From NCBI GenBank assembly GCA_052139595.1, contig JBKQWK010000052.1:1-37036 (forward strand): a stretch of DNA of 37,036 nucleotides, in the 5' to 3' direction. The notes beneath the pieces were generated by a model, which had not been told where the DNA came from, did not search any database, and saw nothing but the letters and a program-made list of their open reading frames with translations. The stretch comes from JBKQWK01 sp052139595. Its GTDB lineage: Bacteria; Actinomycetota; Thermoleophilia; UBA2241. Positions 1-7,424 of this stretch are shown piece by piece (within the stretch, counting starts at the first letter, position 1; each line of letters starts with the position of its first letter). The position numbers and the translations under genes are program-made.

Positions 1-366
1 CTCTCGGGCGGCCAGCAGCAGCGCCTCTCGCTGCTCATCGCGACGATCCACGACCCGCCTCTGGTGCTCCTCGATGAGCCGACTGCCGGTCTCGATCCCC
101 AGGCTCGCCGCCAGCTCTGGAGTCGCATTGAGCGCCTGCGCCGCAGCGGTCGCAGCATCCTGCTGACGACGCACTCGATGGAGGAAGCGCAGGCGGTCTG
201 CGACCGGGTGGCGATCATGGACCACGGCAAGATTTTGACGGTCGGTACGCCGGCTGGTCTGATTGAACGACATAAGGACGAGCCGCGCGTGCGCAGCGTG
301 GCCCATGGCGAGGTGACCTTGGACGACGTCTTCATCGGCCTTACGGGGGAGGACCTGCGTGACTGA
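1..366 (+). CDS. ABC exporter ATP-binding protein, C-terminal part (5' end outside window)
   Basis: The reading frame is open from base 1, so the start and Walker A lie upstream of the window. What remains is the second half of an ABC nucleotide-binding domain: signature LSGGQQQRLS at the very edge, Walker B LVLLDEPTAGLDP, and the H-loop in LLTTHSMEEA. The tail after about residue 80 is the short DrrA/CcmA-like end (TLDDVFIGLTG). The permease gene starts inside its last codons, so the two are translationally coupled and form an ATP-driven exporter. Substrate unknown. Family assignment is firm; drug or lipid export is inference. Confidence 0.93.
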   Translation, partial: LSGGQQQRLSLLIATIHDPPLVLLDEPTAGLDPQARRQLWSRIERLRRSGRSILLTTHSMEEAQAVCDRVAIMDHGKILTVGTPAGLIERHKDEPRVRSVAHGEVTLDDVFIGLTGEDLRD

Positions 367-1147
367 GGCAAGCGATCAACGCATCCGCTCTGCCCTGCCG
401 CTGCGACGCAGCCTGGCCTCGCTGCTGCAAGCCGACCTGGTTATCCAGCTGCGCAATCGGCGGGCGCTCTATCTGAGCCTTGTCCTGCCGCTGCTTTTGC
501 TCTTTCTTCTCTCTGCCGGCAGGGGAAATCAGCGCCGCGCACAGCTCGGTGACCTGGACTTGCGAGTGGCCATGTGTCTGACCATGGGCATGGCCGCGAT
601 CGCGATCATTGGCTACACGCTGAGCATCGCCCGCGATCGTGAGACTGGTGTCTTTCAGCGCCTGCGTGTCACCCCGACGCCGTCGTGGGCAATCATGATC
701 AGCCGCCTGGCCGTCCAGGTCGCCGCCATCCTGACGATGGCGGTCGTGGTCCTGATCGCGGCGGCGATCTTCAAGCATCTGTCCTTGACGCCGGCAGCCT
801 ACCTCTTGACGCTGCTGGTGGTCGGCGTTGGTGCCGCCGAGTTTTTGAGCATTGGTCAGGCGCTGGTCGGTCTCGTGAAATCGGCCGACACGATCAACGC
901 CGTCAGCCGCCTCGTCTTTCCCCTGGTTGCGGTGTTAGGGATATTCGGGCACACGGTCATTCTTGGCACGACGGTCGAGCTGATTGCCCGCTGGTCGCCC
1001 GGCGGGACCGTTGTCACCACCTTGTCGGGGGCCATGCAGCCGGCCACCTGGAGTCAAGCTACCTGGTGGGCACTACTGGTCAGCGTGGCCTACTGCATCG
1101 TCTTCGCTAGCCTCGGCATCCGCTGGTTTCAGTGGAGCAGTCGCTGA
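359..1147 (+). CDS. ABC-2 type transporter permease
   Basis: A 262-residue integral membrane protein with about six hydrophobic segments (roughly residues 38-55, 72-92, 115-140, 147-172, 185-205 and 235-255). The cytoplasmic motif RDRETGVFQRLRVTPTP is the conserved region between the second and third helices of ABC-2 permeases. Start is GTG at 359, with GGGGAGG about 8 bases upstream inside the ATPase gene; the genes overlap by 8 bases. It is the membrane partner of the ATPase at 1-366. No other start fits as well. Substrate cannot be told. Confidence 0.92.
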   Translation: MTEASDQRIRSALPLRRSLASLLQADLVIQLRNRRALYLSLVLPLLLLFLLSAGRGNQRRAQLGDLDLRVAMCLTMGMAAIAIIGYTLSIARDRETGVFQRLRVTPTPSWAIMISRLAVQVAAILTMAVVVLIAAAIFKHLSLTPAAYLLTLLVVGVGAAEFLSIGQALVGLVKSADTINAVSRLVFPLVAVLGIFGHTVILGTTVELIARWSPGGTVVTTLSGAMQPATWSQATWWALLVSVAYCIVFASLGIRWFQWSSR

Positions 1148-1228
1148 CGCAGGGCAGACGTCTGCGGCTGTGGCCGCTTTCATTTGTGCCTCGAGGCAGA
1201 GGCAAACCGAGGATCTGCCCGCCGATGG

Positions 1229-1336
1229 CTACAGCTCGCTAAACACCAGTCCCGCGATCAGTGCCGCCGCCTCTTCCGGCAGCGCCGGGATGGCGTGCGA
1301 GAAGGTATCGAGGGTGATCGAGACGGTACAATGACC
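1229..1336 (-). pseudogene. fossil 3' end of a tyrosine recombinase/integrase (copy 1)
   Basis: The minus strand encodes about 35 residues typical of the C-terminus of phage-type tyrosine integrases: GHCTVSITLDTF, then SHAIPALPEEAAALIAGLVF, then a TAG stop. In this family the residue after LDT is the catalytic tyrosine; here it is Phe. The frame continues to 1450, but upstream of GH the peptide no longer reads as integrase and it overlaps the small gene at 1388, so only the last 35 or so codons are supported. Similar remnants lie at 4372, 4977 and 32604. Inactive. Confidence 0.75.
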
Positions 1337-1387
1337 GGGGTGCTCGCCGACACTCCTGGCGACAATGCAGCGTGCGAGGGAGGGTAG

Positions 1388-1594
1388 ATGCACGGTGGAC
1401 CGTTTATGTTCCTTCGCCAGTAGTTGGTTTACGCCAAGCCCTGGCAGCAAGCGATAATCGGTGCCCTGCTTTTCGTCATCGGCGTCACCCTCATCGCGCT
1501 TGGCAAGTTCGTCGGTGTCGCTTCCGCCGCAGTTGGTGTCTTGGCCGGGCTGATGGTGTTCGGCCGCTGGCGGGCTCGCCGCGCGGAGAGATGA
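1388..1594 (+). pseudogene. small two-helix membrane protein gene with in-frame TAG at codon 12
   Basis: ATG at 1388 is preceded by GAGGGAGGG at good spacing. The frame reads MHGGPFMFLRQ, then TAG (1421-1423), then continues for 56 codons as a clear membrane protein: LVYAKPWQQ, a first hydrophobic segment around AIIGALLFVIGVTLIAL, a second around SAAVGVLAGLMVFG, and a basic tail WRARRAER before TGA at 1592. TTG at 1424 could start a 56-residue product but has no ribosome site. Either a recent nonsense mutation or start at TTG. The architecture (two helices, RARR-type tail) resembles the intact gene at 4571. A 36-codon ORF overlaps its stop (ATG 1591, ends 1701); I cannot support that ORF as a gene. 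Confidence 0.55.
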
Positions 1595-1749
1595 CCATGA
1601 CGTCAGAAATGGCGATTGCCACGACCCTTGCGGGAGAGACGGAGCAGGTTGTGCGAAGTGGTGTCAGCGAGGCAGCGCAGGGGGGCCAGCGAGTTATGTG
1701 AGCTCTGTGAACTTCATCGGCGCCGGTTCGCCCGGGACAGCCCGCACGG

Positions 1750-2553
1750 CTACACGCGCACGTCGCGTCGCTCGAACAGTGCGGCTGCGACGAGGAGCAG
1801 CAGCGCCGACGTGCCGATGAGAGCCAGGAGGTCCGGCGCGCCGAGACCTTGCCCAAGAGGCGACGGGCTGCCGGAGTAGTGGAACAACGACAGATAGCGG
1901 AACGGCCGGGCCGCACTGTTAATCTGGGCGAGCGTATTGAGCAGGTACATGGCCCCGCCTACTCCGGTGCCCCAGGCAATGGCGCCTTGCCGGCGCCCGG
2001 TGGCGCTGCCTACGGCGAAGGTGATGCTGCCGACCGCCAGGCCAAGCAGTGTCAGGCGTAGGAGCGCCTGCCCCAGCTTACCGGCGCCCAGGGGGGTGCC
2101 GACGATCCATGTAGACACCGCCAGGGCGAGCCAGAAGGCAAGGCCAAGGATCGTCACGGCGACCAGCATCGCGGCGTACTTCTGGAGCAACAGCCGACGA
2201 CGACTGATCGGCTGGGCCAACAACAAGCTCAGCGTACCATCCTCCTCCTCGCCTGCCAGCGCCCGGGCGGCTGTCGCCACGGCAAAGGCGATCAACACCA
2301 CCGGTGCCAGCCACGAGAGCAACTCGACGTTGACGTAGCCCACCGGCGAGGAGAAGTCGCCGTTGGACCCGAGAAACGCGACGCGGACTGCCGCCGGTAA
2401 GCTGTGGATGTAGCCCTGTAACTGGCCAGCGCTGTGCCTGATGCTGGGGTAGATCGACATCAGTAAGGCTATGTAGAATGCAGCGCCGATCACCCATCTG
2501 ATCAGGGGGCGCTGCTGATCGCGCAGGCTCTTGAAGAACACGTTACGCAACAT
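1750..2553 (-). CDS. ABC-2 family transporter permease
   Basis: A 267-residue membrane protein. Residue 1 begins a short cytoplasmic end (MLRNVFFKSLRDQQRP), the first helix is about 19-38, an extracytoplasmic stretch of some 45 residues follows, and then five more helices run to about residue 258. The sequence ARALAGEEEDGTLSLLLAQP with SRRRLL is the usual coupling region of ABC-2 exporters, where the EDGTLSLLL segment follows helix 2. The start overlaps the end of the upstream ATPase gene by 11 bases. It forms the exporter of the TetR-controlled operon 4161 to 1750. Confidence 0.92.
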   Translation of the reverse strand: MLRNVFFKSLRDQQRPLIRWVIGAAFYIALLMSIYPSIRHSAGQLQGYIHSLPAAVRVAFLGSNGDFSSPVGYVNVELLSWLAPVVLIAFAVATAARALAGEEEDGTLSLLLAQPISRRRLLLQKYAAMLVAVTILGLAFWLALAVSTWIVGTPLGAGKLGQALLRLTLLGLAVGSITFAVGSATGRRQGAIAWGTGVGGAMYLLNTLAQINSAARPFRYLSLFHYSGSPSPLGQGLGAPDLLALIGTSALLLLVAAALFERRDVRV

Positions 2554-3454
2554 GATCGCTCCCCGTGGCGTAGAAGGTCATGAAGACGTCCTCCAGATCG
2601 GGCTCGCGGCTCGTGAGGCTGAGAACCTCGAACTCGGCCAACTTCTTGATGGCTGGGTCGAGTGAGCCGGTGACCGTGAACCGCAGCGAAGCAGCGCCCT
2701 TGCCGTTGACTGAAACGTCGCTGACGCCGGGGGTGTCTTGGAAAATGGACGCTGGTACTGGCCGGGCGAACACTACGTCGACCTCACGCACCGCGCGTTT
2801 CATGAGGTCGGCCACGTTCTCGAGAGCCACCACTTCGCCCTCGCGCACGAACGCCGCTCTGTCGCACACGCGCTGCACCTCGGGCAGTACGTGGGACGAG
2901 AGAAAAATGGTCTGGCCCGCGTCGCGAGCCTCGTCAACCAAGTGGTAGAACTCGTGTTGCACAAGCGGATCGAGGCCTGACGTCGGCTCATCGAGGATGA
3001 CCAGCTCAGGTCGGTGCATGAAGGCCTGGATGAGGCCTATTTTGCGCTTGTTGCCGCTGGAAAGGTCGACCACCTTGCGGCTCAGATCGCACGCGAGCCG
3101 TTCGCTGAGCTGATGCACATAGCCCCAGTCTACGCCGCCGCGCAGGTTGGCGAGGTAGCGCAGGGTCTCATCCCCGGTGAGCCTGGGGTACAGGCTGAGC
3201 TCACCGGGCAGGTAGCCGCTGCGCGCCCGGATCTCGAGACTTTCGCGACGGCAGTCGCGGCTAAAGACGCGGGTGCGTCCCGCGGTTGGCCGGATGAGGT
3301 CGAGCAGCAAGCGGAGGGTGGTTGTCTTGCCGGCGCCGTTGGGGCCGAGAAAGCCGAAGACCTCGCCAGTCTCGACCTCGAGATCGAGATTGACGACCCC
3401 ACGCTGTGAGCCGTAGGATTTCGTCAGCTTGTCAGTTTCGATGATCGTGGTCAT
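2543..3454 (-). CDS. ABC exporter ATP-binding protein (TetR-linked)
   Basis: 303 residues from ATG at 3454, chosen because GGAAGGA lies 6 bases upstream; an upstream in-frame start at 3490 would overlap the TetR stop and lacks such a site. Walker A GPNGAGKTT at about residue 40, signature LSSGNKRKIGL, Walker B LVILDEPTSGLDP, H-loop FLSSHVLPE. The last 90 residues form the accessory domain usual in DrrA/CcmA-type exporters and end in DLEDVFMTFY. Co-transcribed with TetR (23-base gap) and the permease (overlap). Export of a toxic or signalling compound is inferred from the TetR partner. Confidence 0.94.
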   Translation of the reverse strand: MTTIIETDKLTKSYGSQRGVVNLDLEVETGEVFGFLGPNGAGKTTTLRLLLDLIRPTAGRTRVFSRDCRRESLEIRARSGYLPGELSLYPRLTGDETLRYLANLRGGVDWGYVHQLSERLACDLSRKVVDLSSGNKRKIGLIQAFMHRPELVILDEPTSGLDPLVQHEFYHLVDEARDAGQTIFLSSHVLPEVQRVCDRAAFVREGEVVALENVADLMKRAVREVDVVFARPVPASIFQDTPGVSDVSVNGKGAASLRFTVTGSLDPAIKKLAEFEVLSLTSREPDLEDVFMTFYATGSDHVA

Positions 3455-3477
3455 GGTTGTCCTTCCGTATCCCGTCA

Positions 3478-4161
3478 TCAGCCATACCACTGGCGCAGGA
3501 CAGTCGCGTCGATGGTCGTCAGCGAGCCGCTTGGCAGGCCGAGGATCTGTTCGAAGGCCGCGAAGTAGGTTGTTAGCGTTCGCTCGACGTCGGCGAATGA
3601 GACGCGGTCGTCCTGTCGAGCCACGAACAGTTCGGTGGCCGTGTCGTTCGCGCCCTGAATCAGCGACACGAGGACGCGCCCGGTGTCGTCGGGGGAGCTC
3701 GACGTGAAAACGCGCTCGTCAACACCCTGGCGCACGATCGTCGCCAGCAGCGGCGCGAGGTGAATCACGAGGCCACGGCGGAGCTTCTCGCGTACAATTG
3801 CGTTCTCGTCCGCGAGCCAGACCCGTAGCAGTGCCGTCATGAGGTCCGTCCGTCTGCTCTTCCCGCTGGCAATGCCGGTAAAGACGGCCTGAAGCTTCTG
3901 CACGGCGGGCAGGGCTGGGTCTGCGACCAGAGGCGCTAGCGTCGCGATGACGGTTTCAACCATGCGCTCGATTACCGCATCGAGAAGCGCCGCCTTGGAA
4001 TCGAAGTAGTGATAGAAGGCACCTCTCGACGAACCAAGCTCGTCGAGGACGTTCTGGATGCTCATCTCCTCGTAGCCCATCGATTGGATGAGGTGCTCGG
4101 CCACATCGATAAAGGCCTCTCGTCGAAGCGCATGAGACGCGGCGTTGATCGTGCGCGCCAT
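3478..4161 (-). CDS. TetR/AcrR family transcriptional repressor
   Basis: 227 residues from ATG 4161 with GGAGGG 7 bases upstream; the frame is open further upstream, but no ribosome site supports a longer form. The N-terminal helix-turn-helix is clear: REAFIDVAEHLIQSMGYEEM, then SIQNVLDELGSSRGAFYHYF with the family's YHYF at about residue 47. The rest is an all-helical ligand domain with no recognisable ligand signature. It is first gene of its operon, ahead of ATPase and permease, and a 19-bp perfect palindrome lies 18 bases upstream of its start. Autorepression released by the transported compound is the expected logic (family knowledge plus inference). Confidence 0.95.
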   Translation of the reverse strand: MARTINAASHALRREAFIDVAEHLIQSMGYEEMSIQNVLDELGSSRGAFYHYFDSKAALLDAVIERMVETVIATLAPLVADPALPAVQKLQAVFTGIASGKSRRTDLMTALLRVWLADENAIVREKLRRGLVIHLAPLLATIVRQGVDERVFTSSSPDDTGRVLVSLIQGANDTATELFVARQDDRVSFADVERTLTTYFAAFEQILGLPSGSLTTIDATVLRQWYG

Positions 4162-4179
4162 TTGGGACCCTCCGCATAG

Positions 4180-4198
4180 TAGACCGACAGTCGGTCTA
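4180..4198. promoter_or_regulatory. TetR-type operator, 19-bp perfect palindrome
   Basis: TAGACCGAC-A-GTCGGTCTA: two 9-base arms match perfectly around one central base. It sits between the -10 hexamer and the TetR ribosome site, so it would cover the transcription start. Length, symmetry and position are those of a TetR-family operator; that this TetR binds it is inference. Confidence 0.8.
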
Positions 4199-4227
4199 AT
4201 AATACATTCGTGCTCGACAGAGGTCAA
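4199..4227 (-). promoter_or_regulatory. Promoter of the TetR-ABC operon
   Basis: On the minus strand: -35 TTGACC (4222-4227), a spacer of exactly 17 bases, -10 TATTAT (4199-4204), followed directly by the palindrome at 4180-4198. A housekeeping-sigma promoter whose start point would lie inside the operator. Confidence 0.75.
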
Positions 4228-4371
4228 CAGAGGGTAAAGGAGGTTTCCGTGCGGCAGCTGCAAATACGCCCACCTTGCTGCAGCAAAGACGCGCCTGCGA
4301 ACATGAGCTTGCGGCAGGTGACTCGCAACCACGGAGAACGAAAGATGCACCGGCGTCGCTGGTACGTCGGG

Positions 4372-4464
4372 CTAACGGCCGCTAAACACGATTCCGGCGC
4401 TCAGCGCTGCCGCCTGTGCCGGCAGGGCCGGGATGGCAGGCGAGGAGCGTCGCGGAGATGACAG
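4372..4464 (-). pseudogene. fossil integrase 3' end (copy 2, most degraded)
   Basis: The minus strand reads AIPALPAQAAALSAGIVFSGR and stop, clearly the same tail as copies 1 and 3 (AIPAL..EAAALIAGLVF). Upstream the TVSITLDTYSH part is out of frame and shortened by a few bases, so the catalytic tyrosine is gone. The remnant ends about 105 bases before the small membrane gene at 4571, an arrangement like copy 1 with its neighbour. Confidence 0.6.
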
Positions 4465-4570
4465 CCGGCGACCACAGAGGCACAATGAGCGTGGGCGCAG
4501 CGACAAAGGGAGCTCGCTTCTATCTAGCGATAGCCGACAAGGGCCGGCTCAGCGGGCGACGGGAGGCTTC

Positions 4571-4771
4571 ATGAGAAGACTATCGCGGCTTAACAATTTG
4601 CGCCTGGGTATCATCCTCACGGTGACCGGGATCATCGCCCTCGCCCATGTGCTGCTCTCCACGAGCCACCATCTGGGCACGCGGCCCACCTTCATCATCG
4701 CTCTCGTACTGGTCGTCTGTGGCTTGCCGTTCCTGATCGCCGCCCTGCGCTCCCGCGGCGAGGGGAGGTGA
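4571..4771 (+). CDS. small two-helix membrane protein, 66 aa
   Basis: ATG 4571 has GGGAGG 6-7 bases upstream. The product has a basic start (MRRLSRLNNLRLG), a helix of about 18 residues (IILTVTGIIALAHVLL), a short loop TSHHLGTRPT, a second helix (FIIALVLVVCGLPFLIAAL) and a basic end RSRGEGR. No family recognised. A 29-codon relative of its second half lies at 28787, matching at about 91% of 77 bases. Its shape resembles the split gene at 1388, and both follow integrase fossils. A two-helix protein this small could be a toxin, a holin-like protein or a transporter accessory; nothing here decides. Confidence 0.7.
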   Translation: MRRLSRLNNLRLGIILTVTGIIALAHVLLSTSHHLGTRPTFIIALVLVVCGLPFLIAALRSRGEGR

Positions 4772-4976
4772 AGTCGTGTTGCCCCGCTTGCACGCATGGT
4801 GGCCTCGTCCGAGAGTCAGAACCTGAGCACTACTGCCAAGCAGGGTTGGATCACACAGGCTCGTGAGATGCACACGGCGTGCCAACCGCAAGAGTGCGAT
4901 TCTCGTGGCCGTCGGCATGGCCTTGGCGGGTGTGTCCAGAGATGGTGCCGCTGCCGAGTGGGCGAATGCGAACGGT

Positions 4977-5062
4977 CTACGCGGTAAACACCAGCCCGGC
5001 GATCAGTGCCGCCGCCTCTTCCTGCAACGCCGGGATGGCATGCGAGTAAGTGTCGATGGTCT
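4977..5062 (-). pseudogene. fossil integrase 3' end (copy 3)
   Basis: The minus strand encodes TIDTYSHAIPALQEEAAALI, then AGLVFTA and a TAG stop. The catalytic Tyr is present, but everything upstream of it is missing: the sequence runs straight into the 3' end of the PhnB-like pseudogene, whose TAG stop (5061-5063) directly adjoins the ACC ATC GAC codons. This looks like a recombination or deletion junction. It shares long identical stretches with copy 1 at DNA level. Confidence 0.72.
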
Positions 5063-5483
5063 AGGCGTCCTCATAGGCGCGCCGCAGCTCGCCGATATCG
5101 AGCTTCTTCATGGCGAGCATGGCCGTCGTGGCGCGCCGGGCGGCGGCATGGCTTGCGCCGAGCAGCTCCGGCAGTCCTTGGGCACGACTTGCCAGGAGAG
5201 GCCGAAACGGTCGGTGAGCCAGCCGCACTGCCCTCCCTCGCCGTCCTCGCTGAGCTTCCGCCAGAGCTCATCGACCTCCGCTTGTGTCGCACAGGCGACG
5301 ATGAGCGAGACGGCTGGGTAAAAGGTAAACTGCGGACCGCCGTTTAGCGGCACGAACTCCTCACCATTGAGGATGAACTGGACGGTCATGACCGATCCGC
5401 GAGTCCGCAAAGACGGAGACGTAGAACTGGGCGGCCTCTTCGGCTCGACCGTCGAACCAGAGGCACGGGGTGGGCTTCTGCAT
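5061..5483 (-). pseudogene. PhnB-like (3-demethylubiquinone methyltransferase type) VOC protein, frameshifted
   Basis: ATG 5483 with AAGGAG upstream opens MQKPTPCLWFDGRAEEAAQF, typical of this family. After FADSRI the frame is lost: about 15 family residues (the region before GSVMTVQF) are deleted and the sequence resumes in another frame through LNGGPQFTFYPAVSLIVACA and GQCGWLTDRFGLSWQVVPKD. A second lesion, a missing C (GACTGCCGGAG where GACCTGCCGGAG is expected), moves the frame again, after which PELLGASHAAARR and MKKLDIGELRRAYEDA complete the usual C-terminus. Two independent lesions make a functional product very unlikely. Divergent to the intact VOC gene at 5608. Confidence 0.85.
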
Positions 5484-5607
5484 TTCGCTCTCCTTGCGAG
5501 ATGACGCCTTCCCGCCGCGATGCGAAAAGAGGCGTTGCAGCGGTGGGCAGGCGGGTAAGGTGCCGTGCACGCATGCCTTCCAATCGCCACGAGCAAAGGA
5601 GCAGACC

Positions 5608-6009
5608 ATGGAGAACATGATCGTCTGGGCGGACATCCCAGTCACCGACCTGGATCGCGCCATGAAGTTCTACAGCGCCGTCCTGCAGCACCCGTTCATC
5701 GCCATCGACGGCATGCCGGGGATCGCTCTGCCGGGGCCTGAGGGGTCCGGCCCCTCCGCCGCCCAACAGGGGCCCATGCCGGTCCTTTTCGACCTGGCCC
5801 TGGGCGAGAACCAGAAGCCCAGCACGCAGGGCTGCACCATCTACGTGAACAGCTACGGCGATCCCGAGGGCATGCTCCAGCGGGTCGTGGAGGCGGGCGG
5901 ACAAATCCTGGTGGCGGTCACCGACAGGGGTGAGACGGTCGGCAGCATCGGCTTCTTCAAGGACACGGAGGGCAACCGCATCGGTGTGCACAAGCCACCG
6001 CAGATGTGA
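5608..6009 (+). CDS. VOC (glyoxalase/bleomycin-resistance fold) family protein
   Basis: 133 residues from ATG 5608, with AAAGGAG 8 bases upstream. One VOC domain of two babbab modules: WADIPVTDLDRAMKFYSAVL at the start, the swap region around PVLFDLALGE, NSYGDPEGMLQRVVEAGG, and the end FFKDTEGNRIGVH. The family's metal ligands sit in these strands (E near the end of the second module is present: DTEGNRIG). The domain occurs in glyoxalases, dioxygenases and antibiotic-binding proteins, so the substrate cannot be inferred. Alone on the plus strand between minus-strand genes. Confidence 0.92.
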   Translation: MENMIVWADIPVTDLDRAMKFYSAVLQHPFIAIDGMPGIALPGPEGSGPSAAQQGPMPVLFDLALGENQKPSTQGCTIYVNSYGDPEGMLQRVVEAGGQILVAVTDRGETVGSIGFFKDTEGNRIGVHKPPQM

Positions 6010-6082
6010 ACCGCCGGAGCCGGGCAGGCCACTGTGCACCGCGGTCTGCCCGCCGTCAAGGCCTGGGTTATCCCGATCACGA

Positions 6083-6625
6083 CTATTCTGCGGGCTCGTA
6101 CTCGAGGATGACGATCCCCGAGTCAAAGGCCTCGTGGTGCGTGAGCGTCAAGACCGTTTGCTCGAGGCCGTCCGAGAACAGGCGTGCGCCTTTGCCGAGG
6201 ACGATCGGGTGAACCATGAAGCGGTACAGGTCGATCAGGTGCGCCTGCCTGAGGCCGTTCAGCAGCTGGGCGCTGCCGGAGAGCAGGAGGTCCCGGCCGG
6301 GTTTGGCCTTGAGCTGGCCGATCTCGGTCTCCACGTCTCCTCTGATAAGGATGGAACCGGCCCACGCCGCTTCCTCGAGGGTTGAGGAGACGACGTACTT
6401 GGGCATGCCGTTCATGCGCTCGCCGAACTCGCCGGTGCCCTCCATCGTCGGCCAGGCGGCGGCGAAGCCCTCGTAGGTCCGGCGCCCGAGCAGCAGCGCG
6501 TCGCTCGCCTGCAGTTCGCGCCACTTGAACTGCGCGGCCTGCTCGCTGAAGAAGGGGAACGACCACTGGCCCGGCTCTTCGAACACGCCGTCGAGGGATA
6601 CGCACTCGGTTGCCACGAGTCTCAT
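6083..6625 (-). CDS. Dihydrofolate reductase-like (RibD C-terminal) family protein
   Basis: 180 residues; ATG 6625 with GAAGGAA upstream. The family pattern is present: MRLVATECVSLDGVFEEP at the start, LLLGRRTYEGFAAAWP at about 45-60, KYVVSSTLEEAAW, the GSAQLLNGLRQAHLIDLYR segment, PIVLGKGARLF, and the end GIVILEYEP. These stand-alone RibD_C proteins are NADPH-binding reductases of mostly unknown substrate in Actinomycetota. The gene follows the VOC gene at 7063 by 24 bases and is probably in its operon. Related broken genes lie at 25593 and 31599. Confidence 0.92.
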   Translation of the reverse strand: MRLVATECVSLDGVFEEPGQWSFPFFSEQAAQFKWRELQASDALLLGRRTYEGFAAAWPTMEGTGEFGERMNGMPKYVVSSTLEEAAWAGSILIRGDVETEIGQLKAKPGRDLLLSGSAQLLNGLRQAHLIDLYRFMVHPIVLGKGARLFSDGLEQTVLTLTHHEAFDSGIVILEYEPAE

Positions 6626-6649
6626 GTCCGGTTCCTTCGTCGCATTGGG

Positions 6650-7063
6650 TCAACCTCCGTAGCCGGCTGGCCACTGCTGCAGGCCCCAGAGGTTGCCGTC
6701 GGGGTCGCTGAACCAGGCGTACTTGACTCCCCCGATGTCGCTGACCTCGCCGACCTCGACGCCGCGCGCGACGAGGGCGCCGCGCGCCTCCTCGATGTCC
6801 TGCACCACGAGGTGCAGTCCCTTGACCGAGCCTGGCTGCATCTCGGTGATGGGGCCCATGCCGGTCCCGAAGACGATCGCGCAGGCGGAGCCGGGGGGCG
6901 TGAACTGGACGACGCGCATCGCGTCCGTCACCTGCGTGTCGTGCAGGTTGCCGAACCCCGCTTGCTCGTAGAAGGCCTTGGCGCGCTCGACGTCCGAGAC
7001 GGGCACCGGCACGAGTTCGAGCCTCATCTCCGGCACGGCCGGCAGATCCGCCTGATCGGTCAT
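6650..7063 (-). CDS. VOC family protein
   Basis: 137 residues from ATG 7063, chosen for the AAGGAGGG about 8 bases upstream; a longer open frame to 7315 has no start signal and reads as low-complexity. Motifs: ELVPVPVSDVERAKAFYEQA, VVQFTPPGSACAIVFG, GLHLVVQDIEEARGALVARG and the typical end YAWFSDPDGNLWGLQQWP. This is the subgroup annotated as glyoxalase/dioxygenase-like proteins, often next to DHFR-like and DinB-like genes, as here. First gene of a two-gene unit with the reductase-like gene at 6625. Substrate unknown. Confidence 0.93.
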   Translation of the reverse strand: MTDQADLPAVPEMRLELVPVPVSDVERAKAFYEQAGFGNLHDTQVTDAMRVVQFTPPGSACAIVFGTGMGPITEMQPGSVKGLHLVVQDIEEARGALVARGVEVGEVSDIGGVKYAWFSDPDGNLWGLQQWPAGYGG

Positions 7064-7424
7064 GACGTCGCCCTCCTTGCTTCGTGATCTGCGTGCCGAT
7101 CGCCGTGTGCCGGCTTGCTGTCGGTCGCCCACGGCAAATCCAAGATCGCTATACCCACTCTGCGCAGAGGTGCTACCACCGCCGGTGAGGTATCGGGGAG
7201 CCGTGGGGCAGGCGACTGGGTAGGCGGCAGCGCTGGCAGACTCAGGTCGAGCGTGTCGGAGCCTTCGAGAGGGAGCCAGACGCCTGAGTGGCTGAGCTCG
7301 GCGTCCCGATGCCATCCCCGGCTGAGGCAGGGTCGCGACTCGCTACTCTCACGCCAACGGTAGCGCGCGACCCATTTCGGGAAGACCTCCCCCGACACTG
7401 ACACGACTCACAGCAGAGGACGAC
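7064..7424. other. Intergenic region between divergent genes
   Basis: 361 bases between the VOC gene (minus) and the DinB-like gene (plus). Only the two ribosome sites are clear. A minus-strand open frame across it shows no recognisable domain. I see no convincing promoter hexamers or inverted repeats. Confidence 0.5.

Noticed and set aside
4863..4976. Signal-peptide-like start (RRANRKSAILVAVGMALAGV) on the plus strand before integrase copy 3
   Set aside because: GTG start without ribosome site, and the frame runs into the antisense of the integrase remnant after about 38 codons; at most a gene fragment.
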